From Kineococcus gynurae (lineage in GTDB: Bacteria; Actinomycetota; Actinomycetes; Actinomycetales; Kineococcaceae): 64,000 nt of DNA. Location: the NCBI RefSeq assembly GCF_050871315.1, contig NZ_JBJLRE010000023.1. One strand, written 5' to 3'. Of the stretch, positions 1 to 8,492 are shown piece after piece. Made by a program: the position numbers and the translations under genes. Under the pieces are notes generated by a model that had not been told where the DNA came from, ran no database searches, and was given only the letters and a program-made list of their open reading frames with translations. Position 1 is the stretch's first letter, and each line of letters opens with the position of its first letter.

Positions 1-1
1 C

Positions 2-727
2 CGCGGCCTGGCCCTGCACGCGGCCGGGGCCGACCTCGTCGACGTCGGCGGGGAGTCCACCCGGCCCGGAGCCCGCCGGGTCGATCCCGCCGAGGAGCTC
101 GAGCGGGTCGTCACCGTCGTGCGCGAGCTGAGCACGGCCGGCGTCGCAGTCAGCATCGACACCATGCGGGCCTCGACCGCGCGCGCCGCGGTCGAGGCGG
201 GTGCGGTGCTGGTCAACGACGTGTCCGGAGGTCTGGCCGACCCGGGCATGGCGGCCGTCGTGGCCGACCTCGACTGCGGCTACGTGCTCTCGCACTGGCG
301 CGGGTTCTCCGACGTCATGAACTCCCTCGCCGTCTACGACGACGTGGTCGCCGAGGTCCGCGCCGAGCTCGCCGCCCGCGTCGAGGTGGTGCTGGGGGCC
401 GGGGTCGTCCCCGAACGGCTCGTGCTCGACCCCGGGCTCGGGTTCGCCAAGATCGGTGCCCAGGACTGGGCCCTGCTGGCGGGACTGGACGAGCTGGCCG
501 GGCTCGGCTTCCCGCTGCTGGTGGGCGCCTCCCGCAAGCGCTTCCTCGGCACGCTGCTGACGGGTTCGGACGGGACCACGCCGGCCCCCGCCGAGCGAGA
601 CGACGCGACCGCCGCCGTCACCGCCCTCGCCGCCGGTCACGGCGTCTGGGGGGTGCGGGTGCACGAGGTCGCCGCGTCGGTCGCCGCGGTCCGGGTCGCC
701 GAGGCCTGGCGCGGAGCGGCCCGGTGA
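2..727 (+). CDS. folP: Dihydropteroate synthase, 5' end cut by the window
   Basis: Condenses p-aminobenzoate with 6-hydroxymethyl-dihydropterin pyrophosphate to dihydropteroate in cytosolic folate synthesis; target of sulfonamides. The frame is open from base 2, and about 241 residues are visible; the first few dozen residues, with the start codon, lie outside. Family motifs are present: DVGGESTRPGA near the visible start, VLVNDVSGG, DPGLGFAK and the phosphate-binding GASRKRFLG. A GTG at 119 is internal, because the pterin-site motif lies before it. The stop overlaps the folB start by four bases (GTGA), so this is one translationally coupled folP-folB-folK operon. Confidence 0.95.
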   Translation, partial: RGLALHAAGADLVDVGGESTRPGARRVDPAEELERVVTVVRELSTAGVAVSIDTMRASTARAAVEAGAVLVNDVSGGLADPGMAAVVADLDCGYVLSHWRGFSDVMNSLAVYDDVVAEVRAELAARVEVVLGAGVVPERLVLDPGLGFAKIGAQDWALLAGLDELAGLGFPLLVGASRKRFLGTLLTGSDGTTPAPAERDDATAAVTALAAGHGVWGVRVHEVAASVAAVRVAEAWRGAAR

Positions 728-1137
728 GCGCGCTCGAGGCCGCGGGGCCGGTCCTCGACGCGCAGGGTCGGGTCCTGGACCGCATCGTGCTGCGCGGATT
801 GAGCGCCCGCGGCCGGCACGGGGTCCTGGCCGCCGAGCGCGAGCTGGGACAGGTGTTCCGCCTCGACGTCGCGCTGCACCTCGACACGCGGGCGGCCGCG
901 GCGGACGACGACCTCACCGCCACCGTCAACTACGGCCCGTTGGCGGCCGGGCTGGTGGCGATCCTCGCCGGGGAGCCGGCCGACCTGCTGGAGACCGTCG
1001 GCGCGCGCTGCGCCCGGTACTGCCTCGACGCCTCGCCGCTGGTGGCGGCGGTCGACGTGGTGCTGCACAAGCCGGCCGCGCCGGTCGAGGTCCCGTTCGA
1101 CGACGTGGAGCTGGTGCTCCGCCGGGTGCGGCCGTGA
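724..1137 (+). CDS. folB: Dihydroneopterin aldolase
   Basis: Cleaves 7,8-dihydroneopterin to 6-hydroxymethyl-dihydropterin and glycolaldehyde, one step before FolK. The 137-residue protein starts at a GTG overlapping the folP stop. It carries GRHGVLAAERELGQ (the glutamate-containing N-terminal motif), TVNYGPLA and a C-terminal VLHKPAAP whose lysine matches the catalytic lysine of the family. About 15-20 residues precede the usual start of the domain; a later start is possible but the overlap with folP favours this one. The stop again overlaps the next gene by four bases. Confidence 0.93.
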   Translation: MSALEAAGPVLDAQGRVLDRIVLRGLSARGRHGVLAAERELGQVFRLDVALHLDTRAAAADDDLTATVNYGPLAAGLVAILAGEPADLLETVGARCARYCLDASPLVAAVDVVLHKPAAPVEVPFDDVELVLRRVRP

Positions 1138-1664
1138 GCGACGGACCCGCGAGCACCCCGGTCGTCCTGTCCCTGGGCGCCAACGTGGGGGCCACCGCGA
1201 GCACGCTGCGCTCGGCGGTCCGGTTGCTGCACGAGGCCCCGGGGTTCGAGGTCACCGCGGTGTCCTCGTTCCTGCGCACCCGCCCGGTCGGGGCCGTCCC
1301 GGACCAGCCCGACTTCGTCAACGCGGTCGTCCTGGGCCGCACCACGCTGGGACCGACCGCGCTGCTCGAGGTCGCGCACACCGTCGAGACCGCGCTGGGC
1401 CTGGACCGGAGCACGAAGGTCGTCGACGGGCCGCGGGTGATCGACGTCGACGTGGTCACCCACGGCGAGTCCGTCCTGGACCTCCGCGACGGCGCCGGGT
1501 CCGGCCTGGTCCTGCCCCACCCGCGCGCCCACGAACGGGAGTTCGTCCTGGCCCCGTGGGTCGAGGTCGACCCGGACGCGGTGCTGCCCGGCCCGCACGG
1601 CGGCCGCGTCGCCGACCTGCTCGCCGCGGTCCGGACGGCGACGGCTCCGGAGGCGTCCTCGTGA
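1134..1664 (+). CDS. folK: 6-hydroxymethyl-dihydropterin pyrophosphokinase
   Basis: Transfers pyrophosphate from ATP to 6-hydroxymethyl-dihydropterin, giving the FolP substrate. The 176-residue protein has the HPPK hallmarks in order: LGANVGATASTLRSAV, the RPVG...PDFVNAV segment, the metal-binding aspartates in VIDVDVV and the LPHPRAHEREFVLAP motif. It starts at GTG inside the folB stop and its own stop overlaps the next gene, keeping the fol cluster as one transcription unit. Confidence 0.95.
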   Translation: MSDGPASTPVVLSLGANVGATASTLRSAVRLLHEAPGFEVTAVSSFLRTRPVGAVPDQPDFVNAVVLGRTTLGPTALLEVAHTVETALGLDRSTKVVDGPRVIDVDVVTHGESVLDLRDGAGSGLVLPHPRAHEREFVLAPWVEVDPDAVLPGPHGGRVADLLAAVRTATAPEASS

Positions 1665-2128
1665 GGCCCACCCGTCCCGTCGTCCTGGTCGTCCTCTTCC
1701 TCGCGGTCGGGGTCCTCACCTGGACCGGGCTGCGCATCTGGGTCGACACCGGCCGCTCCGAGCCGGACCTGGTCTGGCGCACCGTCGTCACGCTGTCGCT
1801 ACTGGCGATCGCCGTCCTCGGGATCGGATGGCCGGTGCGGCAGTGGGTGCGCGGGGAGAAGCAGCGCCGCATCGACGCGCTGCGCGCCGCCCGGACGGCG
1901 GCGCTGGCCAAGGCCGGTTCGCACGCGGGAGCCGCCCTGGCCGGGTTCTTCACCGGGTACGTGGTCCAGTTCCTCCCGACGTTCGCGATCGCCGCGCGTC
2001 GCGACCAGCTGTGGATCGCGCTGGTCGACCTGCTCGTCTCGGTGCTGCTGCTCATCGCCGGTCTGGTCGTCGAGCGGTGGTGCCGCGTCCCCGAGGACGA
2101 GGACACGCCTCCGACCACCCTGGCCTGA
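1661..2128 (+). CDS. DUF3180 membrane protein
   Basis: Function unknown. This is a 155-residue integral membrane protein of the actinobacterial DUF3180 family that habitually follows folK (Rv3605c position in M. tuberculosis). Four hydrophobic stretches are visible: roughly residues 5-27, 38-58, 85-110 and 115-135. I chose the GTG at 1661, because it forms a four-base overlap with folK and leads directly into the first membrane segment; an earlier start would read through folK. Its position suggests co-transcription with folate genes, but no role in folate synthesis can be read from the sequence. After it the conserved gene order is interrupted. Confidence 0.85.
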   Translation: MRPTRPVVLVVLFLAVGVLTWTGLRIWVDTGRSEPDLVWRTVVTLSLLAIAVLGIGWPVRQWVRGEKQRRIDALRAARTAALAKAGSHAGAALAGFFTGYVVQFLPTFAIAARRDQLWIALVDLLVSVLLLIAGLVVERWCRVPEDEDTPPTTLA

Positions 2129-2130
2129 GG

Positions 2131-2694
2131 TCACCGCGCCGTGGGCCGGTAGCGGGCGGCGATCACGCCCGACCGGAACTCCTGTCGTTCCACCAGCGTG
2201 AGGTCGATCTGCTCGCGCAGGCCGGCGAGCAGCGTGGGCCCTCGTCCGGCCAGGACCGGGTGGACGAGGAACTCGAACTCGTCGATCAACCCGAGATCGG
2301 CCAGGGCCCGGGGGAGCGTCACGCCGCCCACCCACAACCCCTGTCCCGGCTCCTCCTTCAGGGCACGGACCGCCGTTTCCAGGTCGCCGTGCAGCAGCTC
2401 GGCGTTCCAGTCGACCCGGTCCAGCGTGCTCGACACGACGTGCTTGCGGGCCCCGTCGATGGCCTCGGCGAAGGGCCGGTCGTCCGCGCCCATCCAGTCG
2501 GGCCAGTCTCCCGCCGGCGGCTTCCGCCAGGCGCTCTCCATCATCTGGTACGTCACCCGCCCGAGCAGGAGGGCATCGGCCCGCGACATCTGCGCGGTCC
2601 AGTACGCCATGGACTCCGCGTCCGGACCGAGCCCCGCCTCGTGGTGGCAGCACCCGTCGAGCGTGGTGTTGATCGAGTACCGCAGCGGTCGCAT
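2131..2694 (-). CDS. Dihydrofolate reductase family (RibD C-terminal-like) protein
   Basis: This is a 187-residue NADPH-dependent reductase-like protein of the RibD C-terminal/YwjB group, not a canonical DHFR. Visible motifs are the N-terminal INTTLDG, LLLGRVTYQMMESAW and the C-terminal nucleotide-binding LWVGGVTLPRALADLGLIDE followed by HPVLAGRG. Substrate is unknown; homologues are soluble and often stand alone. It is convergent with the fol operon (two bases between stops). An ATG at 2694 follows a GAGGAC-type ribosome site. It is the first gene of the segment that separates the folate and pantothenate genes. Confidence 0.8.
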   Translation of the reverse strand: MRPLRYSINTTLDGCCHHEAGLGPDAESMAYWTAQMSRADALLLGRVTYQMMESAWRKPPAGDWPDWMGADDRPFAEAIDGARKHVVSSTLDRVDWNAELLHGDLETAVRALKEEPGQGLWVGGVTLPRALADLGLIDEFEFLVHPVLAGRGPTLLAGLREQIDLTLVERQEFRSGVIAARYRPTAR

Positions 2695-2710
2695 CGCGTC
2701 CGTCCTCAGG

Positions 2711-3622
2711 TCAGGCTTTCGTTCGAGGGTCCTCGAGCACGTCGCGCCAGGAGTGCTCCGGTGAGTATCCGAGCAGGTTCCGGGCCTTGTCGATGCTGTA
2801 GAAGGTCTCGTCCCGGCCCATCTCCTTGCGGACCTCGACGCCGTCGTAGAACGTCTCGATGATCTCGCCCGTGGTCGCGGCCACCGACAGGTCGGCGTTG
2901 GCGACGTTGAACATCTCGAACCCGAGCCCGTCGGTCTCCAGCGCGCGCAGCGTCATCTGGCCCAGGTCGCGGGTGTCGATGTAGGCGAAGATGTTGCGCC
3001 GCCGCAGCGCCGGGTCGTCCAGGAACGCGGGGAACTTCTCGGCGTACTCGTGCGGTTCGATCACGTTGTTGATCCGGAACCCGTAGACGTCGGCGCCGGT
3101 GCGCGCGTGGAACGAGCGGGAGATCACCTCGCCCGCCACCTTGGACATGGCGTAGGAGTCCTCGGGCACGACCGGGTGCTCCTCGTCCACCGGGAGGTAC
3201 AGCGGCTTGCGCTCGCCGTGGGCGAAGCAGATCCCGTACGTCGTCTCCGACGACGCGAAGATCACCTTGCGGACGCCGAGGCGGGTCGCGGCCTCCAGCA
3301 CGTTGTAGTGGGCGGTGATGTTCGTCGCGAACGTCGTCGCGTCGGGGGCGATGAGGACGGCGGGGATGGCCGCGAAGTGGACGACGGCGTCGTAGGCCGA
3401 CCCACCCTCGTGGCCCGGCGCGTCGAGGTCGTCGAACGTCGGCATGCCCGCCATGGCCGAGTAGACCTGACCAGCGTCGGTGAGGTCGACGCGGAGGTCG
3501 GTGACGTCGTCGTGCCCGAGCGGGGTGAGGTCGGCGTTGGTGACCTGGTGTCCCTGCGAGGCGAGGAAGGGCGCGACGTGGTGACCGGCCTTGCCGCTGC
3601 CGCCGGTGAAGAAGATGCGCAT
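2711..3622 (-). CDS. NAD(P)-dependent SDR epimerase/dehydratase
   Basis: Extended short-chain dehydrogenase of 303 residues. The N-terminal MRIFFTGGSGKAGHHV holds the dinucleotide-binding glycines, FASSETTYG supplies the catalytic serine region and YAMSKVAGEV the YxxxK pair. I start it at the ATG at 3622, because the Rossmann strand begins there; about 30 further in-frame residues upstream look non-coding. The fold fits uronate dehydrogenases or nucleotide-sugar epimerases; the substrate cannot be told. It lies 16 bases downstream of the reductase gene on the same strand, so the two may be co-transcribed. Confidence 0.8.
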   Translation of the reverse strand: MRIFFTGGSGKAGHHVAPFLASQGHQVTNADLTPLGHDDVTDLRVDLTDAGQVYSAMAGMPTFDDLDAPGHEGGSAYDAVVHFAAIPAVLIAPDATTFATNITAHYNVLEAATRLGVRKVIFASSETTYGICFAHGERKPLYLPVDEEHPVVPEDSYAMSKVAGEVISRSFHARTGADVYGFRINNVIEPHEYAEKFPAFLDDPALRRRNIFAYIDTRDLGQMTLRALETDGLGFEMFNVANADLSVAATTGEIIETFYDGVEVRKEMGRDETFYSIDKARNLLGYSPEHSWRDVLEDPRTKA

Positions 3623-3706
3623 GCTGTCCAGCCAACCACCCATTCCCCGTCCCGCCAGGGCGGGCGACCGGTGCAACCTCAGGGGCCTCGTGATCGTCCT
3701 ACCGTC

Positions 3707-4475
3707 ATGACGGACCACGGAACGTTCCGATCGCTGCGCCCCGCGGTGCTGCTGGGTGTTCTTCCGCTGCTGGCCTCGTGCGGGCCCGGGGATCCCCCGG
3801 CCGATTCACCGGCCGCGGTGGCTCCCGCGCCGGCCCCGGCCGCGTCGGCGACCACCACCACCTCGCCCACCACCACCTCGTCCAGCCCGCCCGCGGGGGC
3901 GCCGGTGGGAGCCGTCACCGTGACCTACCAGGACGGCACCACGGTCATCTGGCGCGGACCGGCCCGGGGAGACCGGTGGACCACCTCGGCGGACGGCGCG
4001 GAGGAGCTTCCTGCCCCGTCGGTCGAGGCGTGGGACCGCGAGGTGCGCGACCGGGTCTCCGGGGGCGGGTGGGCGGAGGAGGTCGGGGCCCGCTTCGGTG
4101 CTGACGGGCGCCTCTCCTACGCCCGGTCCGGCGGCGTCTTCACCTCCGCCGTCTGGGCACCGGGCCCGGACCTGGCCTCCCTCGACCTGGACCCGTGCTC
4201 GGGATGGCCGGCGTCAGCGGTGACCGAGCGCCGGTGCCGGCGACACCTGTCGGGTGCTCGACGTCGAGGGTCACCCCGTCGTGGTGGCCGAGTACCCGGG
4301 TTCCATGGCCGCCGCCGACGGGATCCCGGGCACGACCGTGTTCTCCGTCCGCCCCGACGGGGTCGCCGTGGCCCTGACCCAGTTCCGCAACGAGGCGGAC
4401 CGCGCCGTGCTCACGGTCGACGAGCTCGCCCGAGCCGCCCTCACCCTGAGAGGGCCTGAAGAGCGCTCGGCCTGA
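3707..4475 (+). pseudogene. Frameshifted secreted lipoprotein gene
   Basis: Starts with a clear lipoprotein signal (LLGVLPLLASC, lipobox cysteine at residue 25) and a Thr/Ser/Pro/Ala linker, followed by a small globular domain of unknown function. The initial frame continues to about 4241 and then turns into Arg-rich sequence. The frame one base further on is closed by a stop at 4221 but from about 4242 reads a natural-looking continuation (CRVLDVEGHPVVVAEYPG through LTLRGPEERSA) to the stop at 4475. Skipping one base near 4241 joins the two into about 255 residues. It is either a true pseudogene or a one-base sequencing error. The 3' 205 bases overlap the convergent DUF222 gene. Confidence 0.6.
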
Positions 4476-5833
4476 TCGGCGCCGCCTCCGGGCAGGCTTC
4501 GCCCTCGACCGTCCATGACCGGAACGCTGGACGACGGGTCGGGCGGGAGTTCGGGGTACCCCAGGGGTGGTGGGTCGGTGGTGGCGTAACACTGTCCCGT
4601 CGGCGTCGACCAGGTGGTGACGGCGTTCTCGTGGTCGCGGGTGACGGTGAACCCGGGGAGTTCCTTGGTCTGGTTGTGCCGGACGCAGAGCCCTTGTCCG
4701 TTGCGTTCCGTGGTCGGCCCGCCGCGGGCGTGCGGGACGACGTGGTCGAGGTGGCGGATCGGCGCCCCGCAGAACGGGGCCGCGCAGCGCTGGTCGCGCA
4801 GGGTGATGAAGTCGGCGAGGCCGGCTGGGAAGAGCCGCGCCTGGGACTCCATCGCGACCAGGCGGGTGCGGTCGGTGGTGAGCCACAACCGCCGCACCCA
4901 GGCCTGGTCCTCGACCACCGCGCCGGAGAACAGCTCTAGGGCGAGCTCGGCGGGCACGGAACCCAGACCGGGGACGACGGCCGGAGCGTCGCCCCCCAGC
5001 AAGGTCTGGTCGGTCATGACGAGGTTCATGGTGACGGGGGCGGGTTCGGTGACCGGGTTCGAACCGGTGAGGCGTTCGACGAAGAGATCGGCACCGATCT
5101 GGGCGTGCGTTCGTTCGTCCCCCTCGGCGCGGTCCCCGGACCCGAGGACAGCGGTCGCGGCTCGGTCGATGGCGGCCTTGGCGCGGACGCCGTCCTTCAT
5201 GGGGACCAGAGCCGTCAGGTAGGTCATCGCGTCGGGAGCAGGTCGCAACGTGACGCGGCGTTCGGTCTCGGCGCGTCGGGCGCGGGCGACGGCAGCGGCG
5301 GGGTCGAGCTGCTGGGCAAGGGCGCGGGCCGCCCCGGCGATACGGTGGCCGGCCTGCCCGGGCCGGGTGAGCTCCTTGGTCAACGCCTCATCGACCCGCC
5401 CCCGGTCCTCGACGGACAGGCAGGCGGTCGCGGCGACCAGTTGGTGCGCGGTCCATTCCTCGATCCGTCCCTCCCGCAGCGCCTGGTGGGTACGGGGCAT
5501 CTCGTGGACGAGAGCGGTCGAGGCACCCACGTGCCGGGAACCCAGGGTTTCGGAGACCCCGCGAGCGAGGGCGACCATCGGAGCTACCGTGCGACCCCGA
5601 CGGGCGGCGGGAACTCCCCGCGCGGCGTCGGCGGCACGGACGGAGGCGGTGAGGGCAGCGGTGGCTTCGGCCTGCACGGCGCAGGCGAGCCGCTTGAGTT
5701 TCTCCAACCCGGCGATGACGTCGACGAGGCGGCCGTCGGTGAGTGCGCTCGTCTCCACCCCGGTGGCCGTCCCGCCCCTCCCGGGACGGGTGAGAAGGGC
5801 GAGCGCGCTGTCGAGTTCGTCGATCTCGAGCAC
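4271..5833 (-). CDS. DUF222 / HNH endonuclease domain protein
   Basis: A 520-residue protein typical of actinobacteria: an N-terminal helical DUF222 region (about residues 1-290) and a C-terminal HNH nuclease fold. The latter includes CAAPFCGAPIRHLDHVVPHA, GGPTTERNGQGLC and RHNQTKELPGF, with the His-Asp/Asn-His residues and putative zinc cysteines. Such genes are multicopy, and their role is uncertain (mobile or DNA-processing nucleases). The last 65-70 residues are low-complexity and antisense to the neighbouring lipoprotein gene; homologues usually end near LGYPELPPDP, so the natural stop may have been lost. A -10-like TAGAAT lies on this strand at 5866-5861. Confidence 0.8.
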   Translation of the reverse strand: MLEIDELDSALALLTRPGRGGTATGVETSALTDGRLVDVIAGLEKLKRLACAVQAEATAALTASVRAADAARGVPAARRGRTVAPMVALARGVSETLGSRHVGASTALVHEMPRTHQALREGRIEEWTAHQLVAATACLSVEDRGRVDEALTKELTRPGQAGHRIAGAARALAQQLDPAAAVARARRAETERRVTLRPAPDAMTYLTALVPMKDGVRAKAAIDRAATAVLGSGDRAEGDERTHAQIGADLFVERLTGSNPVTEPAPVTMNLVMTDQTLLGGDAPAVVPGLGSVPAELALELFSGAVVEDQAWVRRLWLTTDRTRLVAMESQARLFPAGLADFITLRDQRCAAPFCGAPIRHLDHVVPHARGGPTTERNGQGLCVRHNQTKELPGFTVTRDHENAVTTWSTPTGQCYATTDPPPLGYPELPPDPSSSVPVMDGRGRSLPGGGADQAERSSGPLRVRAARASSSTVSTARSASLRNWVRATATPSGRTENTVVPGIPSAAAMEPGYSATTTG

Positions 5834-5861
5834 TGCTCCACCCCCTCGTCCGTCTGTTCGA

Positions 5862-5874
5862 TTCTAGACTAGAA
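5862..5874. promoter_or_regulatory. Palindrome in the DUF222 promoter
   Basis: TTCTAGACTAGAA is a perfect six-base inverted repeat around one central base. It lies about 30 bases upstream of the DUF222 start and includes the likely -10 box (TAGAAT on the minus strand, with a weak TGGACG -35 seventeen bases upstream). The surrounding 5834-6036 gap is otherwise unremarkable and less GC-rich than its surroundings. A repressor site is possible but no regulator is identified. Confidence 0.35.
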
Positions 5875-6036
5875 CGATCTTCGCGTCCAGAGTTTCGTCA
5901 CCACCACGGGTTCCCAAGACCGAGCAGCAAGCGTTGTGCAGCAATACTTCTGGACTCTCGCACCCCGGTCGACCCGACGTCCCAGAACTGTGGAGAACCA
6001 GCATTGAACGTTCGACCTGTGGACGGGGCGCACCGC

Positions 6037-7125
6037 CTACGCCCAGGCGTACCACCCGATCACCGGCGAGTGCGTGCTCCGCCCCGCCCAACCCTCCGCG
6101 TCGCGCAACGGTTCCAAGCCGGCGACGAGCAGCACGTCCACCCGCGCGAAACCGGGGTTCTGGCCGCGGGTCAGCTGCGGGCGGTTCCCGACCGCACGGT
6201 GCGTGTCCACGAGGCCACCGTCCCCGGCGCCGGTGTCCAGCACCCCGCCGGTCAGGATGCGCAGGGGCTGGTTCAGGTCCGAGGAGTTCAGGTCGCCGCC
6301 GATGACGACGGGCCGCCCGCGGGCGTCGGCGGCCCGGGAGAGTTCGGCCAGCCGGCGGGCCTCCTCGACCCGGACGCGGGCGGCGTCCCCGGTGCGGCCG
6401 GCCGGGTTGCGCTCGACGGCGTCACCGGCGCAACCGAGGCAGGGGGAGGCGAGGTGGATCGAGACGACGTCCACCTCGCGGCCGTCAACGTCGAGGGTGA
6501 CCAGTCCGGCACCGCGCGAACCCTCGGGCAGTCCCGTCACGGGTTCCGACGACAGGACCGGGTAGCGGGAGAGGACGGCCCAGCCGTCGACCTCGTTCTC
6601 GTCCGGGGAGTACACGCGGTAGGGGTACTCCCCGCCGAGGCGTTCGTCGACGACCGGGCGGGTCCAGACCGTCACCTCCTGCAGCAGCCAGACGTCGGGT
6701 CGCTCGGGTCCGGCGGAGATGTCGGCCAGGGCCCGCAGCCCGGCTCCGCCGGAGGTGTTGAAGGCGCCGACCACGAGGTCGGCGGGGGCGTCGGACCCGC
6801 GGCCCGGCACGACGTAGGGGCCGAGCAGCCACCCGGCGGCGAGCACCGGCAGCAGCAGGGTCGTCGCCGGGACGAGCCCGCGACGGCGACGGCGACGGCC
6901 GCGGGTCCGGTGGCGGACCCGGTCCGGGGCTCCGGATTCGGGCCGCCCGAGGAACGTCGCCGCGAGCAGCAGCGCCGCACCGGGGGCGGGCAGCAGCCAC
7001 CAGAACGCGAGCAACCCTGCGGTGTAGCTGATCGCGCTGCGGTCCCCGAGAACGGCGACCAGCAGGACGGCGAGCGTGGCGAGGAGTCCGTAGGCCCCGC
7101 AGAGGACCCGGATCGCCGCACGCAC
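6037..7125 (-). CDS. Membrane-anchored endonuclease/exonuclease/phosphatase family protein
   Basis: A 362-residue protein with three N-terminal membrane segments (about residues 4-24, 35-57 and 86-105) and a C-terminal EEP fold. The fold shows the metal-binding glutamate in VWLLQEV, SIHLASP, the GGDLNSSDLN asparagine/aspartate motif, RVDVLLVAG and the terminal STHSPVIG histidine. Family members hydrolyse phosphodiesters of DNA, lipids or sugars; the membrane anchor places the catalytic domain outside the cytoplasm. The start is a GTG at 7125, six bases after a CACGAT box, so the message may be leaderless. Confidence 0.82.
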   Translation of the reverse strand: MRAAIRVLCGAYGLLATLAVLLVAVLGDRSAISYTAGLLAFWWLLPAPGAALLLAATFLGRPESGAPDRVRHRTRGRRRRRRGLVPATTLLLPVLAAGWLLGPYVVPGRGSDAPADLVVGAFNTSGGAGLRALADISAGPERPDVWLLQEVTVWTRPVVDERLGGEYPYRVYSPDENEVDGWAVLSRYPVLSSEPVTGLPEGSRGAGLVTLDVDGREVDVVSIHLASPCLGCAGDAVERNPAGRTGDAARVRVEEARRLAELSRAADARGRPVVIGGDLNSSDLNQPLRILTGGVLDTGAGDGGLVDTHRAVGNRPQLTRGQNPGFARVDVLLVAGLEPLRDAEGWAGRSTHSPVIGWYAWA

Positions 7126-7202
7126 CCGGCCATCGTGCCCGACGGCCCGACCGCCGTCCGACCGTCCGGTGGACGGGACGGGGGACCCGCCTCAGTGCCC
7201 TC

Positions 7203-8420
7203 TCAGCGGCGCAGGGCGGTGTGCACGACGTCGGGGGTGAGCACGCCGAGGTAGCGGTCGCCGTCGAGCACGGGCAGGAACCGCTGCTCCTGCGCGAGCA
7301 GCGTCGAGAACCCGGTGCGCAACGTCTCGCTGCTCTGCACCGAGTTCTCGAAGGGTTGCAGGTGGTCGCCGACCCGGCCGTCCTGACCCCCGTTCCGGCT
7401 GGCCTGGGTCAGCACGCCGCGCGGCACCCAGCCCAGCGGCGTCCCGGACGTGGCGTCGAGCACCACTCCCCAGGACCGCGAGTCGAGTTCCAGAGCCGTT
7501 GCTGCGTAGGCGATCCCGTCCCCTGGGGTGAGGGTGGTCGGTTTCTCCAGGTCGTCGACCCGGATGGGGGTCACCGACAACCGCCGCAGTCCGCGGTCGG
7601 AACCGATGAAGCGGACGACGAAGTCGGAGGCCGGGTCGGCCAGCAGCTCGTCGGGCGCGGCGAACTGCTCGAGGACCCCGCCGGTCGAGAACACCGCGAT
7701 CCGGTCGCCGAGCCGCACCGCCTCGTCGAGGTCGTGGGTGACGAACAGCACGGTCTTCTGCAGCTCGTTCTGGATCCGCCGGAACTCGGTCTGCAGGCGC
7801 TCCCGGACCAGCGGGTCGACGGCCCCGAACGGTTCGTCCATGAGCAGCACCGGCGGATCGGCGGCGAGCGCCCGGGCCACGCCGACCCGCTGCTGCTGCC
7901 CGCCGGAGAGTTCACCGGGGTAGCGCGAGCCGAACTGCCCCGGCGGCAGGCCGACGAGGTCGAGCAGCTCGTCGGCCCGGCGGCGCGCGTTCTTCGCCTC
8001 CCAGCCCAGGAGCCGGGGGACGGTCGAGACGTTCGTGCGCACGTCCTGGTGGGGCAGCAGACCCCCGGCCTGGATCACGTAGCCGATGCCCCGGCGCAGC
8101 TGCACGACGTCGGCGTGGGTCACGTCGCGCCCGTCGAGCCACACGCTGCCGCTGGTGGGTTCGATGAGCCGGTTCACCATCCGCAGGATGGTGGACTTGC
8201 CGCACCCGGAGGGACCGACGAGGGCGATGAGTTCGCCGCGGTGGACCTCCATCGTCAGGTCGCGGACGGCCTCGGTGCCGTCGGGGTACCGCTTGCCGAC
8301 GCCGTCGAGGCGGATCACGATGTCACGCTCGACGCCGGCCTCGACGGTAGCGTCCGGATCGGTGGCGCGGCTCCGCGTCCCGAGGAGATCGGCGGAGGGA
8401 CCGGACTCATCACTGCTCAC
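7203..8420 (-). CDS. Compatible-solute (glycine betaine/choline type) ABC transporter ATPase with CBS region
   Basis: OpuCA/ProV-like ATPase of about 405 residues. It shows Walker A GPSGCGKST, the signature LSGGQQQRVGVARALA, Walker B VLLMDEPFGAVDP and the H-loop FVTHDLDEA. A C-terminal region of about 120 residues (ending RFLPVLDGDRYLGVLTPDVV) is CBS-like, as in osmoregulated importers. The GTG at 8420 follows a GAGG ribosome site; the ABC fold proper begins near residue 30. Unusually it is transcribed away from its permease genes, and the two 5' ends abut or overlap. The substrate class is inferred from the binding protein and paired permeases downstream of the divergent unit. Confidence 0.88.
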   Translation of the reverse strand: MSSDESGPSADLLGTRSRATDPDATVEAGVERDIVIRLDGVGKRYPDGTEAVRDLTMEVHRGELIALVGPSGCGKSTILRMVNRLIEPTSGSVWLDGRDVTHADVVQLRRGIGYVIQAGGLLPHQDVRTNVSTVPRLLGWEAKNARRRADELLDLVGLPPGQFGSRYPGELSGGQQQRVGVARALAADPPVLLMDEPFGAVDPLVRERLQTEFRRIQNELQKTVLFVTHDLDEAVRLGDRIAVFSTGGVLEQFAAPDELLADPASDFVVRFIGSDRGLRRLSVTPIRVDDLEKPTTLTPGDGIAYAATALELDSRSWGVVLDATSGTPLGWVPRGVLTQASRNGGQDGRVGDHLQPFENSVQSSETLRTGFSTLLAQEQRFLPVLDGDRYLGVLTPDVVHTALRR

Positions 8421-8492
8421 CTGGGAAGCCTCGCCCACAGCGGCCTGAGCGGCAACTGTCTCGCGCGCAACGACTGGATCTGCTCCGACTAC

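Noticed and set aside
5040..5070. tRNA T-arm-like GGTTCGAACC
   Set aside because: It lies inside the DUF222 coding sequence and no cloverleaf can be drawn around it.
5852..5880. Possible LexA (SOS) box before the DUF222 gene
   Set aside because: The half-sites GTTC and GAAC are in the wrong order for the actinobacterial GAAC-N4-GTTC box and too far apart; only the TTCTAG-A-CTAGAA palindrome is real.
5864..6091. 75-codon minus-strand frame in the gap beside the DUF222 gene
   Set aside because: It overlaps the 3' end of the EEP-family gene, shows no domain and has no ribosome site.
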